Shown here one piece after another: positions 42,165 through 55,540 of a stretch of 64,000 nt of DNA. Below the pieces are notes generated by a model. It was not told the origin of the DNA, ran no database searches, and saw only the letters and a list, made by a program, of their open reading frames with translations. How positions within the stretch are numbered: the first letter of the stretch is position 1; the number at the start of each line of letters is the position of its first letter. This stretch comes from Mastigias papua (Eukaryota; Cnidaria; Scyphozoa; Rhizostomeae; Mastigiidae): contig OZ025276.1 of NCBI GenBank assembly GCA_964019165.1, positions 2,169,840-2,233,839 of the forward strand, read 5' to 3'. Made by a program: the position numbers and the translations under genes.

Positions 42165-42586
42165 ATGTCTGTTAATTCACAGATGGTAGAGAAAGCTTTC
42201 AAATTGTAAGCACAACCATAACACGTAATGAAGCAAATTGGTCTATTATAGAGAAGGAAGTATTTGCAATAATTTGGTCCATCAAGTACTTTAGACATTC
42301 TTTGTATGGTCGCTCTTTTACAATCTATACAGACCATAAACCATAAATTCTATTTACCCGTAAGAGCCCAGAAGGTAGATTAGCAAGATGGACAGAGACT
42401 TTGAAAGCATATGATTTCAAGGTAGAATATAGGCCAGGTAAGAGCACCGCAAATGCAGATGCATTATTACATATGCCTATTATCAGTGTAGTGTCTGTGC
42501 CTAAGTTTGAATTAGCGAACATGCCAGAAGTGCAAAGTAAAGACCCTGATGTAGCGCAGCTTGTCAACTATTTACAAGCAGGTAAG
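42165..42586 (+). pseudogene. Ty3/gypsy RNase H region (continues at 44227)
   Basis: TDGRESFQIVSTTITRNEAN, IEKEVFAIIWSIKYFRHSLY, GRSFTIYTDHKP, a stop, GRLARWTETLKAYDFKVEYR and PGKSTANADAL are the RNase H and connection blocks of a gypsy Pol. The reading proceeds QLVNYLQAGK and is then interrupted by an inserted transposon (42587-44226). Without it and with a single GGTAAG the frame continues LPWNSSDTCKV. Confidence 0.85.
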
Positions 42587-44226
42587 CAGGGGCGGATCCA
42601 GCCTAAAATCTGACTGAGTTCCAAATACTTGGAGGGGTGGGGTCAAAGTGTGCTAGGAATATTTTAAGACCACGCCCTTTTATATAGCAAGCAACCGCCC
42701 ATTTAGTCAAAATTGCTGATAAACATTAAGGAGAAACCTGATGGGTTCCTGTCCCCATAATGCTAAGATGTGCACTATTTTCTCAAGGTAGAGGTATTAT
42801 GGGGTGCTACCCATTTATTGCTACAGGGTTTTGAACAAATACAAAATTGCATAAACAGTTAAAGTTAAGGCCTTAAAAGCACTTGGAAATCAATTGAAAT
42901 ACTGAATATATACATAGAATAGATGATGAATCAAAAATTATTATATCACAACTGTGGAAATCATACAGATTTCTGGAAAATTATTGTTTTCCATTCTGCA
43001 GGCAATCATTCATATGGTGGCAAAGTTTACTTTAGATACAGGTTTCCCTAGATGATCTGTAATGTTCTATAGGAGAATGAAAATTCTTTCCCAACTGGTG
43101 GTTATATAACCTCTCTCCTATGGAAATAATTTTTCTAAAATGGTTATCTATTCTGTAATACATCCTTTGATAAGTCTCTAAGTCTGGAGGATTATGTTGA
43201 TGGCATGAGTATATGTGGTCCCAGAAACGGGCGTGACAGGGTATTGCAAGGTGCCAGTGCTTGCAAAAATTCCTTAATTCGAAAATTTTCCAGTCACCAT
43301 AATGATAATAATGAAGTAAAAATTGTTCATAAGGGCATGCTGTTCGATGCAGAAGTTTTCAGTGTGAGCAAACAACAGATAAAAGCAAAAACACTGGCTT
43401 TAATTGATAGGCCTAAAAGTAATGTGCATCCAAATACACTCCAGAGACTAGGTGCACACTCAGACGTCTGGCCTTCTGCTCATACACACTCGAAATCTCA
43501 TCAATACAGGCCATGCTCAACTCTGCAGACTGGTCCTTAACAAAGCTCTCCGTGACATCTCGATCTCGATGGCTCAATGGCAAGCCCAAAAGCCCAGCCT
43601 GTCTTTGAAATAACCAAACTTTCCTAATGTTATTTCTTCGTTTTCATGAAACCCATCAGGTAACCCTGTCTATGATTCTTGATGGAAGCAGATACAGTTG
43701 GTAAACGTGCACTAAATGTCGCCATATTAAAATTCAATAGAGAATTGAAACAGGATGTGCCTAAACAAAGATGACTTCCAAACAATGGTAGACCAATCAA
43801 CGAATTCTTACCTACTGACTTATTGTTTCTGATAGATTTCATTTCCGAGTTCCACCATTGTGTCTGACTAGGTTCCATCCGAGTTCCAAATCGAAAATCT
43901 ATTGTCTATTTCTGATCATTTCCGATGCCCAAGGATTTTATTTCCGAGTTCTGTGAGTTCCCAAGGATTGCCCACCGCAGATACAAATCATGACAGTGCT
44001 CCGCATAGCAATTAATATTTTTCAAAGTGTAAGCGAGAGAACCGGGAGAGAGAAACAATAGTGTTTTTCACAGTCATTGAATTAAATCATGTAACTTTTT
44101 GGAAACTTCATTGTAACCCATAATATATCTAGCTAACTTTGACTTGAATGTAATGAAATATCATTTTATTTTGCAAAATCTGACTGAGTTCTGGGCAGCA
44201 GGGAACTCGGTCTGGATCCGCCACTG
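42587..44226. mobile_element. non-autonomous hAT-type element, 1.64 kb, in the gypsy pol
   Basis: Starts CAGGGGCGGATCCAG and ends CTGGATCCGCCACTG, an inverted pair. GGTAAG lies directly outside both ends (42581-42586, 44227-44232). TIRs of the form CAGTGGCGGATCC are common in hAT elements. The subterminal AAAATCTGACTGAGTTC also occurs at both ends, but in direct orientation. No transposase is encoded; 43205-43540 is open but unrecognised. Confidence 0.85.
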
Positions 44227-44640
44227 GGTAAGTTACCATGAAATTCTTCAGATACTTGCAAGGTTATTGTAAAGGCTAATCAATATGTTTTGCAAGATGG
44301 TATTTTGTATCATGATTTCAGCCCCAGCACACCATACCATAGACAAGAAACATGCTGTCGTTACTCGCAGTTTACTAGATGAAGTTCTCACAAGCATGCA
44401 CAATGATGTAAGCGCAGATCATTTAGGAATTGCTATGACTTACTATAAGATAAGGCAGCATTACTTTTGGCAAGGAATGTACAAAGATATAATGCATTGG
44501 GTCGAAACATGCACGGATTGCACTTCTAAGAAATCGCACAAGCGCACTGCTATAGCGCCCATGCAAATCATTACCATAGAAGGACCCTTTGATCGTGTTT
44601 GTGTAGATGTAGATATTATAGCTATGTAAATACTCCTGTC
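44227..44640 (+). pseudogene. Ty3/gypsy integrase, zinc-binding N-terminal part
   Basis: Continues from 42586. VLQDGILYHDF, then in a shifted frame [60 protein letters not shown] (the HHCC finger) and [11 protein letters not shown], just before the first catalytic Asp region. It decays into a (TA)n run at 44678. Confidence 0.85.
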
Positions 44641-44670
44641 GTCTGTTACGGTTATTCAAAACTAAAGAGT

Positions 44671-46329
<1,659 letters not shown>

Positions 46330-46879
46330 CAGGTGCAGATCCAGAGTAAAGTCTGACATTCGCAAAATCCTCACTGTTAGTAAAGACCACACCAATATGA
46401 CCACGCCCTACATTTCACCCCATTAAAAAGTCAACAACTAAAAATTTTTCCTATATATTTTACTTTTTTTCTCAAAATAAACTTGCACTGTAAAGATAAA
46501 CTGGCACTGCTATTATGATTTAGATAGGGTTTTAACTCATAATAAGTCAATACACAAAAAACCATAACTTCAAACAAACGGTGAAACCAAATTGATGATG
46601 GAATTTGTCAATTCACAATGTAGTGTAAACAATACATTGTTTTCCTGCCATACAAGTCCAGCCACACAAATCAAAAGTATCAATGTATCAAAAGTGTGTA
46701 CATAAATGGAAAAGGTAACTTACTGTAGGCCACTGAGGCCAATGAATAAAAACTACTAAGTGCCTGCCTACAACCCACTTGAGCTATCAAATCTCATGCT
46801 TTGGATATACTGACCATCATGGTTTGAACACACCAGATCTGGCAAGCAGATGTAAAAGAAATGTAAATTGCCAATGGAT

Positions 46880-49179
46880 TCACTATATACTAAGATGCCT
46901 ATATGATAATTTATGCCAAACCAATCAGATCGCTCAGATTTGTACCACGTGACCCATTTTTTGCCTGATTTTAATGACACTTCTCCTCCTAGGCCTGTAG
47001 GGGGATCGCAACCAAATTCGGTCTAGGGGTTCTCCTTGGGGTCTATTTACTCACAAAGGAGGGATTTTTCCATATCTGTTCTTTTTGCTGAGATATTCCA
47101 CTTTCAACTTATGGCCACTGCTTTCCTATACCCTCCGCCATGCTCACTTGACACCTCTGCGCAGGACTGTTGCTTTCACGTTTGTGAATGTTCATGGAGG
47201 ACGATGTTGCTGTGTGTGATTGCGAGGAGATTTTTGTCACTCTCTTTCCAGGTAAACCGACTCTGTTTTCTGTAGATGGATTGATTTAAGATTCCATGTA
47301 TGTCCGTTGTCCATTTCATCTGTATTCTACTGTTGCGAGCCATTTATTTCTATATTTTTCAACCAGATTCAACCACCTTCCCTCGAAGTTATTGCCGCCA
47401 TGACAGCTCTTCTCCAAGTTGTTTGATTTTATGTGCTAAATCACCGTGCTTTTACTGCTACATTGTGAAAACATATTCAACATATGTTTGACTTTCTATT
47501 CTGTGCTAGACTATGGCAGTTTGTTTGCTCTTCATGCATATATTGGTGACATGGAATGGCGTGCGTGCTGCTTTCATTTGGGAATGTTTTGATATGCACT
47601 ACCGTAATATTGCCGTGTGACTTGGAGGAGAATTTTGTCGTTCAGCTTTCAGTTTAGTGCTTTTTTCGCTTGATTTCATTCGCTAAGTTATCCTACTTTT
47701 CTTACTAAATTGTGATGAAATGATTACTGTATGTTTACTGTTGTATTCCTTGGTAGCTTGGAATTTATTCATTGCTTTTACCGCATGTACGAATGGCATA
47801 GGATATGGTTGTGTTTGGCGATAAAGTATCGATATGTGGAATGCTTTCACTGAAGTATGTATAAGGCTATTGCTAAATTTGGTTACCCTAATTTTGCAGT
47901 TTTTACTTTCACCCTTTACTTTTGTCATAGTGTGTATGATGAAATGCAAGGGGATTCCCAAGTTCATCTCACGATTGCAGATACCTGTTGTCCTTTGTTT
48001 TGGAATTTAATTGTGGTCTTTTGAGGGTGATTCCATAACTTTGCTTCCGGGGCATTAAGATCATGGTAGTTCCCCTAAGTTTTTGCTTGATTTTCTGTTC
48101 TAAATTACCGTTTTGTTACTGCAGAAGTATCATTATGATATTCAGGAGGCATTCAATGCAATATTTGCTTATGTACCAGGAGCCTTTAGCTTGCTCTTGA
48201 TTCTTAGTATATGCACATGAGATGGATGTTAGGATGTCTCAAGAGTTAGGCCACTTTGTGTACGTTTGAGATATTGCCCTTCAACTCGAATTTACCCCTT
48301 GATTTTATCATACATATTTTACAGGCAAACACTAGGATGTTACCAACTTTATTCTCAGCTCAGTAACTCTCTTTTCAATTTGTTTTCACTCTATTTACAG
48401 TAGGCCTCATGGTTATTTCCACTATAGATGGTAGAGGTATTTTGGTGAAGTCATATTAAAGGGGTTCTACTAAACTAAATGTTCTTTTGTTGGGACACAG
48501 TTGCCCTTCTTTCTCAGATCACTTGATATAAATTCCATTACTGAATTCCATAGATCATTCTGCACGTGATGATATACTCTTAAGGGATGAATTTATCTTG
48601 CCCCCACTGAATTAATACCTTCATTTGAAATCTTAGTTGGTAACTAGCTTAGTACTGATAGCCCGCTAGAACGCGGGCTCCCCTAGCCCCAGTTGAAATG
48701 TTGCATATTAGCCTTGGAAAGACTAACTCTGTGCCCCCATGAAAGTTGCATGGTCTGGTCGCATAGGATCACGAGAAGGTGACGTTATGGGAGTCTGCGA
48801 TGGAGCACGTGAATTTCAGCCTTGCATTGTGCAAATCGAAGAAAATTGCGAGAAAAAATTGTGCAAAAAGTGGTCGGATACCTGCGCTAGGCTACGGGGC
48901 AGTAAAGGGACAGGAAAAAAGTCAAGAAGCCCCGTAGCCTAGCGCAGGTATCCGACCACTTTTTGCACAATTTTTTCTCGCAATTTTCTTCGATTTGCAC
49001 AATGCAAGGCTGAAATTCACGTGCTCCATCGCAGACTCCCATAACGTCACCTTCTCCTGATCCTATGCGACCAGACCATGCAACTTTCATGGGGGCACAG
49101 AGTTAGTCTTTCCAAGGCTAATATGCAACATTTCAACTGGGGCTAGGGGAGCCCGCGTTCTAGCGGGCTATCAGTACTA
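46880..49179 (+). mobile_element. Helitron-like non-autonomous repeat, copy 2 (nested)
   Basis: Nearly identical to 9531-11292 across 1760 bp, then joins straight to ACTAGCTTAGTACTGATAG at 48642, lacking the 670 bp present in copy 1. It ends with the palindrome 48650-49179. Common sequence between the copies stops at TATCAGTACTA, just past the terminal GC hairpin. Substitutions are few and scattered, so the two copies are recent relatives. Confidence 0.65.
48650..49179. repeat. near-perfect palindrome, 251-bp arms, 28-nt loop
   Basis: Left arm 48650-48900, loop 48901-48928, right arm 48929-49179. I see one arm mismatch (GATCACGAG against the complement of CTCCTGATC). The arms differ from those of copy 1 at about seven sites, and every one of those differences is present in both arms. 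The loop is the reverse complement of the copy 1 loop with one change. Confidence 0.97.
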
Positions 49180-51400
49180 TACTTTATACTCATGTGCCTT
49201 TTCAAGATTTGGTACATGGATTGATATTTCTATATTACTGTTCTTCTCTATTATAGCAAAGCCTCTATAAGTATTTACACGTAATCATCCACTCTCAGCA
49301 ATATGTTATTCTATTCTTCAACGATTCAGAAGAAATCTCACCTTCACAGCTCAATAATTTCATGAAATCATGTAATGAATCTACATAACGCCTTACTGAT
49401 CACTTTGGCTATCTGCTCTACTGTTAATCAGAATATAGTGACATAGAGGACAAAAGACAAAAGGAAACTGTCCACAGTGTTCAGAATTTGATAATGAGAG
49501 ACTTTTCATACCCAATTGAACAAACACATGTGCAGGTCTCCACCCATTCAGCAAATTGGCAACTCACACTTGCAGCTGGGCATGATGTTTGGTTACCTAT
49601 GCTTCAGAGAAACTCAACATCTATCCCAATATTTCAACATATAATCCATCTTCAATGTAACGTTGTTCATTTGACTCAACATACCTATCAAAATTTAGGC
49701 AATAACTTTTAGTAAAGTCTTTAAGCAGTTTACGGGTTTTGGAAATTGCGCTTGGTTATGTGTTGTGATTTGAGGCATTGACAATAAAGTCTAGTCTAAG
49801 AAACATTCAATTCAGGTTTGTATTTGGGTATACCCAATTAAGGTATAACGTGATCTATATGATTTGGTTTTAGAGATGTCAGTTTTATGGAAGGCAGTCC
49901 TCAACCAGACAAAAGTAATTGAGTAGTTATTTTGCAGTATGTTGCTGCTTGGAGGAATAGGTACAATACATAAAAGCTAAAGGGATCACTGTAGTGTAAA
50001 AGGGAAAAAGAGATGTGATTGATAATCCTAAGATACAAATACAGAAAAAGGAGGCAACAATCTTCCAATATCAAAGTTCTGTATGTTTCATTGGTCAGGA
50101 CTTGTGCATAATTTTTTAGCTATTACTACCAATGCATCACCTGCACTACACTAAGGGTAAACCCTCTTAAAGATAATTTTTGGGAGGCTACTTGTTTCAT
50201 CACTGATGCTAGACAGGTGAAGTGGATATATGGTGCATATCACTCTAGATAGGGGTAACTAAGAACAAAGCTGCTAGTACTAGTGTTGGGACTTTTCGTT
50301 ATCTAATAATATTTTCCACTGAAACTTCCCATTACAAGTTCTTAATGAGCAAATCTGACATATCTAAGGTTCAATCTTACACATTTGAATGCTCTTTAAC
50401 AACTTGAACTAAAGCCAGACAAAGGAAACATACCAGACTGTACTGCAAAAGCGACTGTGCATACATGACACATACGATCGATAACTATGAAAAAGTAGTT
50501 AAATCCGTTAATTTAGCTGACTGAGTCACAGAAATGGCATACCACTTTCAGATACTAATATCACATATTTTATAAATAAAACATAAGTACTAGACATCTT
50601 GCAGAATCAAGAGGACTCTTCACCTTCTGCTCCCATGCACCTAGGCCCTCAGTAGATCATGCAACACCTGCCTCCTGGAAAACTTCAAGAAGTTGCGAAT
50701 CTTACCCCAGTTCTCCATACACAAAGATGGTAGTTAAGCATCTATCAAAATCTCTATGATAACCAGAATTCTTTATATAAAAATATCTCTCGTATAACTA
50801 TTAGCTACTTTACTTGTCAGGTAGGCTCGTTCTCACTCGCCTGCATTGTCATTGTATCACGTGTATATGGTGTTCCTATGGCCCATTCTTTGGAGTACAA
50901 GTGCCAGTGTACCAGCCCACGCCTCCTTCTTCTCAACATTCGCAACTCGCAACGTCCTTACTTGTAACTTATGGGCTATCTAACATCGTTTAAGGCAACT
51001 GCATATTGGAGTCATATTACGCTGTGAGGCCGCATACCCTCTATTAGAATCCCGGCGACCAAGATTCGCAAGAAGCTTCTTCCCCATACAAAACCAATAG
51101 GCTTTTTGATGTTGTCTTTGTGGAGTACATTCACAACATGTGAAGGAACTTCGCAAAATGCTTGGCAATCGACAAGTAAACTGTCGCAACTGCCTAGATA
51201 CCGATAAAGGCTTGTCTGACGGTAGAAAGTGAAATTGCTTCGCAGAGGCAAACACATAAGAAATTATTTACGTAAAGTAAAGAGCAAAATCACGGATTGA
51301 GGAGCCATAATAGGACTATCATTGCAATAAGTTTTACCTATTCTATTACTTTTCTTATCAATTGTCATTTTCTTGTATGAAAACAGTTTTCTGAAAATCT
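49180..51400. other. interior of the 5.1-kb hAT-type element, no gene
   Basis: No family motif on either strand. An open frame at 50980-51255 (minus) is unrecognised. Confidence 0.4.
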
Positions 51401-51453
51401 GACATTCGCATCTGCGAATGTTGCGAATGTATGGATCCGCCACTGAAAGGCAG

Positions 51454-52146
51454 GGTTAATTCCATTAACTGCAAGGAATTAAGTACATAGAAGTATCATG
51501 GTGTAATTATGAGATATCTCTCCTACTGGGTAGCTATGGTAGACAATCTATACATCAACAATATGATGAGAAAATGATAAGTAGTCTATTGCTTCTAACT
51601 GCATTTGCATATTGGCTTGGTGCAGTGTTAGGAATTTCGAATTGTAGTCTAGTTTAATCCTTGTTCTTGTAACATACCTATAGCATAACTCTATTTTAAA
51701 GGAACGCCTACTGTTTCTCTGTTCTCTAGAATGTAGAAGTGTTTCCAGAAAGAGGGAAACTGAATGCCCAATTAAATCATGCTGAGCAAGACGTTATGAT
51801 CCTCCACGTCACATGCCCAGAGTTCATAACTGGTGTGACTCTGAAGCGAGAAATGTAAAGGCACTGTATGGTCTGAGAAAGCCAGCAAGGAAGAAGGATC
51901 CAGCAAAAAACAGACTATCATATTCCAAAAGCATTTTCGGTAGATAGTTGCAGAGCCATTGTCATGAATCTGCCAAGGCATCTACTAGGTGTCCACACAG
52001 TTGACTGGAATAGTGAAGAATATGAAACCCTTAAGGCAAAGGCTGTTAAGATGGAATGAACAGGGTCACTTAAGTCAAAGGCTGGTGCTTCGTGTGAAAG
52101 GCCAAGTAAAGATTCCTTGACACTGATCCTCTACAACAAGAATCTA
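51454..52146. other. no recognisable gene
   Basis: Short open stretches on the plus strand (about 51750-52080, basic, for example RKPARKKDPAKNRLSYSKS) could be decayed coding sequence but could not be assigned. Confidence 0.3.
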
Positions 52147-52422
52147 CAATAGTCGCCAAAAGTCCTTGCGACACCTACGGAAAAAGTAAATACCACCATA
52201 TTCCTCTGAGCTTCCTTAATTTTACACCTTACAGGCAACCCCCTCCCCCCAGAAACAATGGTGCTTGACGGAGGAGACACTTGACGCTATTGCACACATG
52301 AAATTTTTCTGCTATTGTATATACTCCTTCCAAAAACCAACATTGTGTAAGGGGAGGAGGGGGATGAGAGATGAGTGCAGAGTAAAAAATTCAAAGTGTC
52401 CCAGGACTTTTGGTGGCTATTG
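52147..52422. mobile_element. 276-bp MITE, copy 1
   Basis: Starts CAATAGTCGCCAAAAGTCC and ends GGACTTTTGGTGGCTATTG, inverted with one mismatch; the symmetry reaches about 28 bp. A second copy is at 56880-57156. No target duplication is visible at this copy. Confidence 0.8.
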
Positions 52423-53198
52423 TCTGGTGGTGAAACGTGTCAAACCATGTTATACCTGCAATGTATTGGTCGGTCAAGGGGTAATCAATGGTGCTGAACA
52501 TGATGGTGATGATAAAAATGGTGTAAGTCACCTCTGTGACATCATATCGCGTGGGGGTCTATCAGTTTGCCTCTGTGGCAGTTTACCTGCCTAAAGTGAT
52601 ACTTCGACGAAAGGTTTAGTGCTGGACCACACTTTTATCGGTAGATCAAGCATCGTGGAACATGTCCTGAGAATATGTACACAATTGGGAGCTAAGTAGC
52701 TCTCTATATACGTGAGTAATGCCCTTGTGGTATGTGTGTGTAAAACATTGCAAACAAGGCTACCACACAATCCTCTGTTAATAATAATAATCATCATTAT
52801 CTAGATGCAGATTTTCACTGATACATTTATACACAAGTACTTTGGCTCTTTGGTAGTATGTACATTCTGAAAATAGCTGTAAATAGCTTCTAATCGTGTA
52901 GTTTTTCACCTGTATTTTTACAAGAGACATCAGATTTTTCACAACAAAAGTGCCATTTTAATGGTTGATATGTACTGCATATGTCCATTACCGTCAAAGT
53001 GTTTGGACAACGTCTGTTTTCAAACAATAAGCACATGGCAGGAATAGTCAAAGTATTCCTTGTGGCACAAACGTTGCAGTTGGCTACAGAGAATAACAAT
53101 AAACTCACAGGCATAATAGTCTACTTATTCCTCGTGTAGCAAAAGTAGCACTTGGTTACAGAGAATGACGAGAAATTCATAGAGATAGTAATATCATA
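52423..53198. other. upstream region of the Rep-like gene, no clear gene
   Basis: No recognised coding sequence. No GTTTACAC cluster like that downstream of the gene is present here. Confidence 0.35.
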
Positions 53199-54000
53199 AT
53201 GACTCAACTAAATACCAATGAAGGTAGAAAAGTGTATCTGCTAACAGAAGGTACAGAAAGGTTCACTTGTGAGTCCTTCGCAAAAAGTGTAACAACTGCT
53301 TTCCAAGCTGTAACAACAGCTCTCATTATTCAATGGGCATGTTGCATGGAACATCATATGGATGCGGGTGTCCATTTTCATATGTGTGTTCTTTTGAGCA
53401 AGCTTCAGAGATGGAAGAAAGTTAAGACATATCTCCAGGAGCATAGAAATATTGTTGTTAACTTCTCAGGTCACTCTGGGTATCATACAGGTTACCAGTA
53501 TGTTACAAAGCAGGATACCCAGGTTCTGAGAAGCGAGAATCACCCAACTGCAAGTGCTGTCCCTAAGACATCTTTGGCAATACGGAATCGTTCGTCACAT
53601 TAGAAAGGCAAATCTGCACAGAAGAAATGGCTTAGTAACGTGGAGGTCTCCAACATCATTGTCTCACACAGCATTGACTCCAAGGTGCATCTCCTTGCCC
53701 TGACAATAAAGAGAAGAGCGAATGGTGACAGCAGGCTGTATGAGTTTGTATTGAATAGAGGTGAAAAAAGAGTGAACGAACTCATACAGTCTGTATGGTC
53801 AATGGAAAGGGCACAGCAAACATTGGACTAGAGGTCAATTCCCGCACTGTTCTCCTCAAAAAGGCCTATAATAATACGTGTGTCTGTGAAGGTGAGTGGT
53901 TGCAGTGTGCCAAGCAGATTCTCTGTAACAACAGCATTCAGCGAAGCATATTTGCTGATGCCGTTATTACATTACTCGCCATGGGTCACAGGAAGGGCAG

Positions 54001-54072
<72 letters not shown>

Positions 54073-54485
54073 CAGGTCTAGCAAACTGTGGCAAAACATT
54101 CATTCTTGACCCCTTACAAGTTATTTATAACACTTTCCTTTCACCTGCGACTTGTTCGTATGCGTGGCTAGGGGTTTAAGACAAAGAAGGTATCGTTTTG
54201 AATGACTTTCAGTATACTCCAGCTATCTTACCTTCAAATGACATGCTATTGTTGTTAGAAGGTCACGTCATCCATTTTGCTGTGCCTAAAACCACCTATG
54301 CTAGGGATATTGAGTTTACCAGTGACACTCCAGTTTTTGCCACATCCAAGTCTCCCATAGTCTTCATCAAAGACTCCAGTATTGATGAGAGAGAGACAGA
54401 AATGATGGATGTCAGATGGAGAAAGTTTCACTTTTTCCATCAGATTCCCATTTCTTCTCAAAAGACCTTATACTCGACATGGTAG
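53199..54485 (+). pseudogene. Rep-like protein: HUH endonuclease plus superfamily 3 helicase
   Basis: The layout is that of replication initiators of CRESS-type ssDNA replicons: a nicking domain followed by an SF3 helicase. Visible motifs: GVHFHMCVLL near residue 65 (His-hydrophobic-His), YHTGYQYVTKQD near residue 100 (catalytic Tyr and Lys), Walker A GLANCGKTFIL (near 54080), Walker B-like IVLNDFQY (near 54200) and the motif C-like VFATSKSPIVF (near 54335). Length about 430 residues. Lesions are TAG at 53601, a frameshift near 53828, a (TA)n run at 54001-54071 just before Walker A, and TAA at 54177. I recall homologues as uncharacterised invertebrate proteins. An old integrated replicon and a Rep-coding transposon are both possible. 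Downstream lie iteron-like repeats and stem-loops. Confidence 0.8.
54001..54071. repeat. (TA)n microsatellite within the Rep-like gene
   Basis: About 35 TA units placed between the linker (MGHRKGSN) and Walker A. Homologues have a short hydrophobic strand there, so the run has grown inside coding sequence. Confidence 0.98.
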
Positions 54486-54551
54486 AATGATAGGTAGCAA
54501 TAGGTATAATAGCCCCCCACAGTCTTTATGGAATCTGTGCTATTGTATACA

Positions 54552-54611
54552 TACACCGTGACAATCAGACACTGCAGGCTATATCCCGCAGTGTCTTCTT
54601 GTCATGTATGC
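54552..54611 (+). promoter_or_regulatory. stem-loop 1 downstream of the Rep-like gene
   Basis: GACACTGC (54568-54575) pairs with GCAGTGTC (54588-54595) around a 12-nt loop. The stem extends with TGACAA/TTGTCA and CATACA/TGTATG separated by 3-nt internal bulges. A cruciform of this size next to a Rep gene is a candidate nicking or termination site. Confidence 0.6.
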
Positions 54612-54614
54612 TAC

Positions 54615-54982
54615 AGTTTACACGGTTTACACCCACAGTTTACACTTGTGAAATGCTCTATATTTCTTCTTCCAATATGTATTTAACGTTTGTAAACTAT
54701 GTAAAAGATGTACACGCTGTAGTACCAGAAAAATCGACATTTCTTGACGGTTTACACTTCTGAAGATGTAAGACTCAGATCATACGACTTTTGATAGAAA
54801 AATTTTGTAAACCATGCAGTTTTCCTTCATTACTGCAAAACATGTATATGAAAAAATAATAAAAACTCACTGCCAGATGTACAAAGATTGCGTACATCTG
54901 GTACAGTAGTCAGTTTCCCCCTTATTTCAAGTGAAATGGCCTTTTTCAGTAGATTTTCAAGTGTAAACTGTGAGTGTAAACT
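54615..54982. promoter_or_regulatory. iteron-like GTTTACAC cluster
   Basis: GTTTACAC (mostly (A/G)GTTTACAC) occurs at about 54615, 54624, 54638 and 54749 in one orientation and as GTGTAAAC(T) at about 54961 and 54974 in the other. Repeated short words beside a Rep gene are the usual Rep-binding sites (iterons). That role is inferred. Confidence 0.55.
54873..54901 (+). promoter_or_regulatory. stem-loop 2: 10-bp perfect stem, 9-nt loop
   Basis: CCAGATGTAC and GTACATCTGG pair perfectly around the loop AAAGATTGC. The size matches the origin stem-loops of CRESS replicons (about 10 bp, 9-11 nt loop), but the loop does not match their conserved nonanucleotide on either strand. It lies between the two oppositely oriented GTTTACAC groups. 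Confidence 0.6.
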
Positions 54983-54989
54983 GTTGCTA

Positions 54990-55540
54990 CTACCAGTTGT
55001 TGTTGTTGAGTATGAGTTCTATGGGAGCACATACAAGCGTGTGATTTAGTATGATCAGCAGACAGTTGCTTGTCGATGGTTTCCTTTCAAATAGTGAAGG
55101 GTTCAGCATCTTCTCCAAATGTACTATGACTGTTCATGTTGGAAAGGAACCTAGAAAAGACTTAAAACTCTGGAGTATTAGGTTTAGTATCGACAAGAAC
55201 TCTACGTATATACTACTTATGAGAACGACTAGCCACAGGGGTATCAAGCCCCCTGCCCCTCAGAGCCCCTTCTCCTATCATTAGAGTCCCTAAGTAGTAT
55301 GTAGGTGTTACAGCATTTACATTTGTACACATCTTCTCTGTCCTAAATAAGTTGTGTACAGTTTTACATAATAGTATCCAAATGCATGAACATAGTTAAT
55401 ATTTCGTTCGGGACCCTCTATTTTTAGTCATTTTAATTAATCGGTTATACATGCTACTTATTGTTTAATCTATGATACCTTTGTCATAAGTAGACATTGT
55501 GCGCACAATTCTATGCTTAAATGCAATTAAATCTTCATTT
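54990..55540. other. spacer with one short open frame
   Basis: A frame of 77 codons (55051-55284, plus) beginning MISRQLLVDGFLSNSEG follows the iteron-like cluster. It is unrecognised and may be chance or a second small gene of the Rep-like unit. Confidence 0.25.

Larger units (their letters stand above)
46330..51445. mobile_element. 5.1-kb non-autonomous hAT-type element, perfect 8-bp duplication
   Basis: AAAGGCAG at 46322-46329 is repeated at 51446-51453. The ends are CAGGTGCAGATCCAG and TGGATCCGCCACTG, imperfect inverted matches of the CAGTGGCGGATCC type also seen at 42587-44226. The subterminal CTGACATTCGCAA near 46360 matches, in direct orientation, TCTGACATTCGCATC near 51400. No hAT transposase could be read. 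It contains a Helitron-like copy (46880-49179), so about 2.8 kb is its own sequence. Confidence 0.82.

Noticed and set aside
54873..54901. Canonical geminivirus/circovirus-type origin nonanucleotide
   Set aside because: The loop AAAGATTGC does not match the TAGTATTAC-type consensus on either strand; only the stem-loop size fits.
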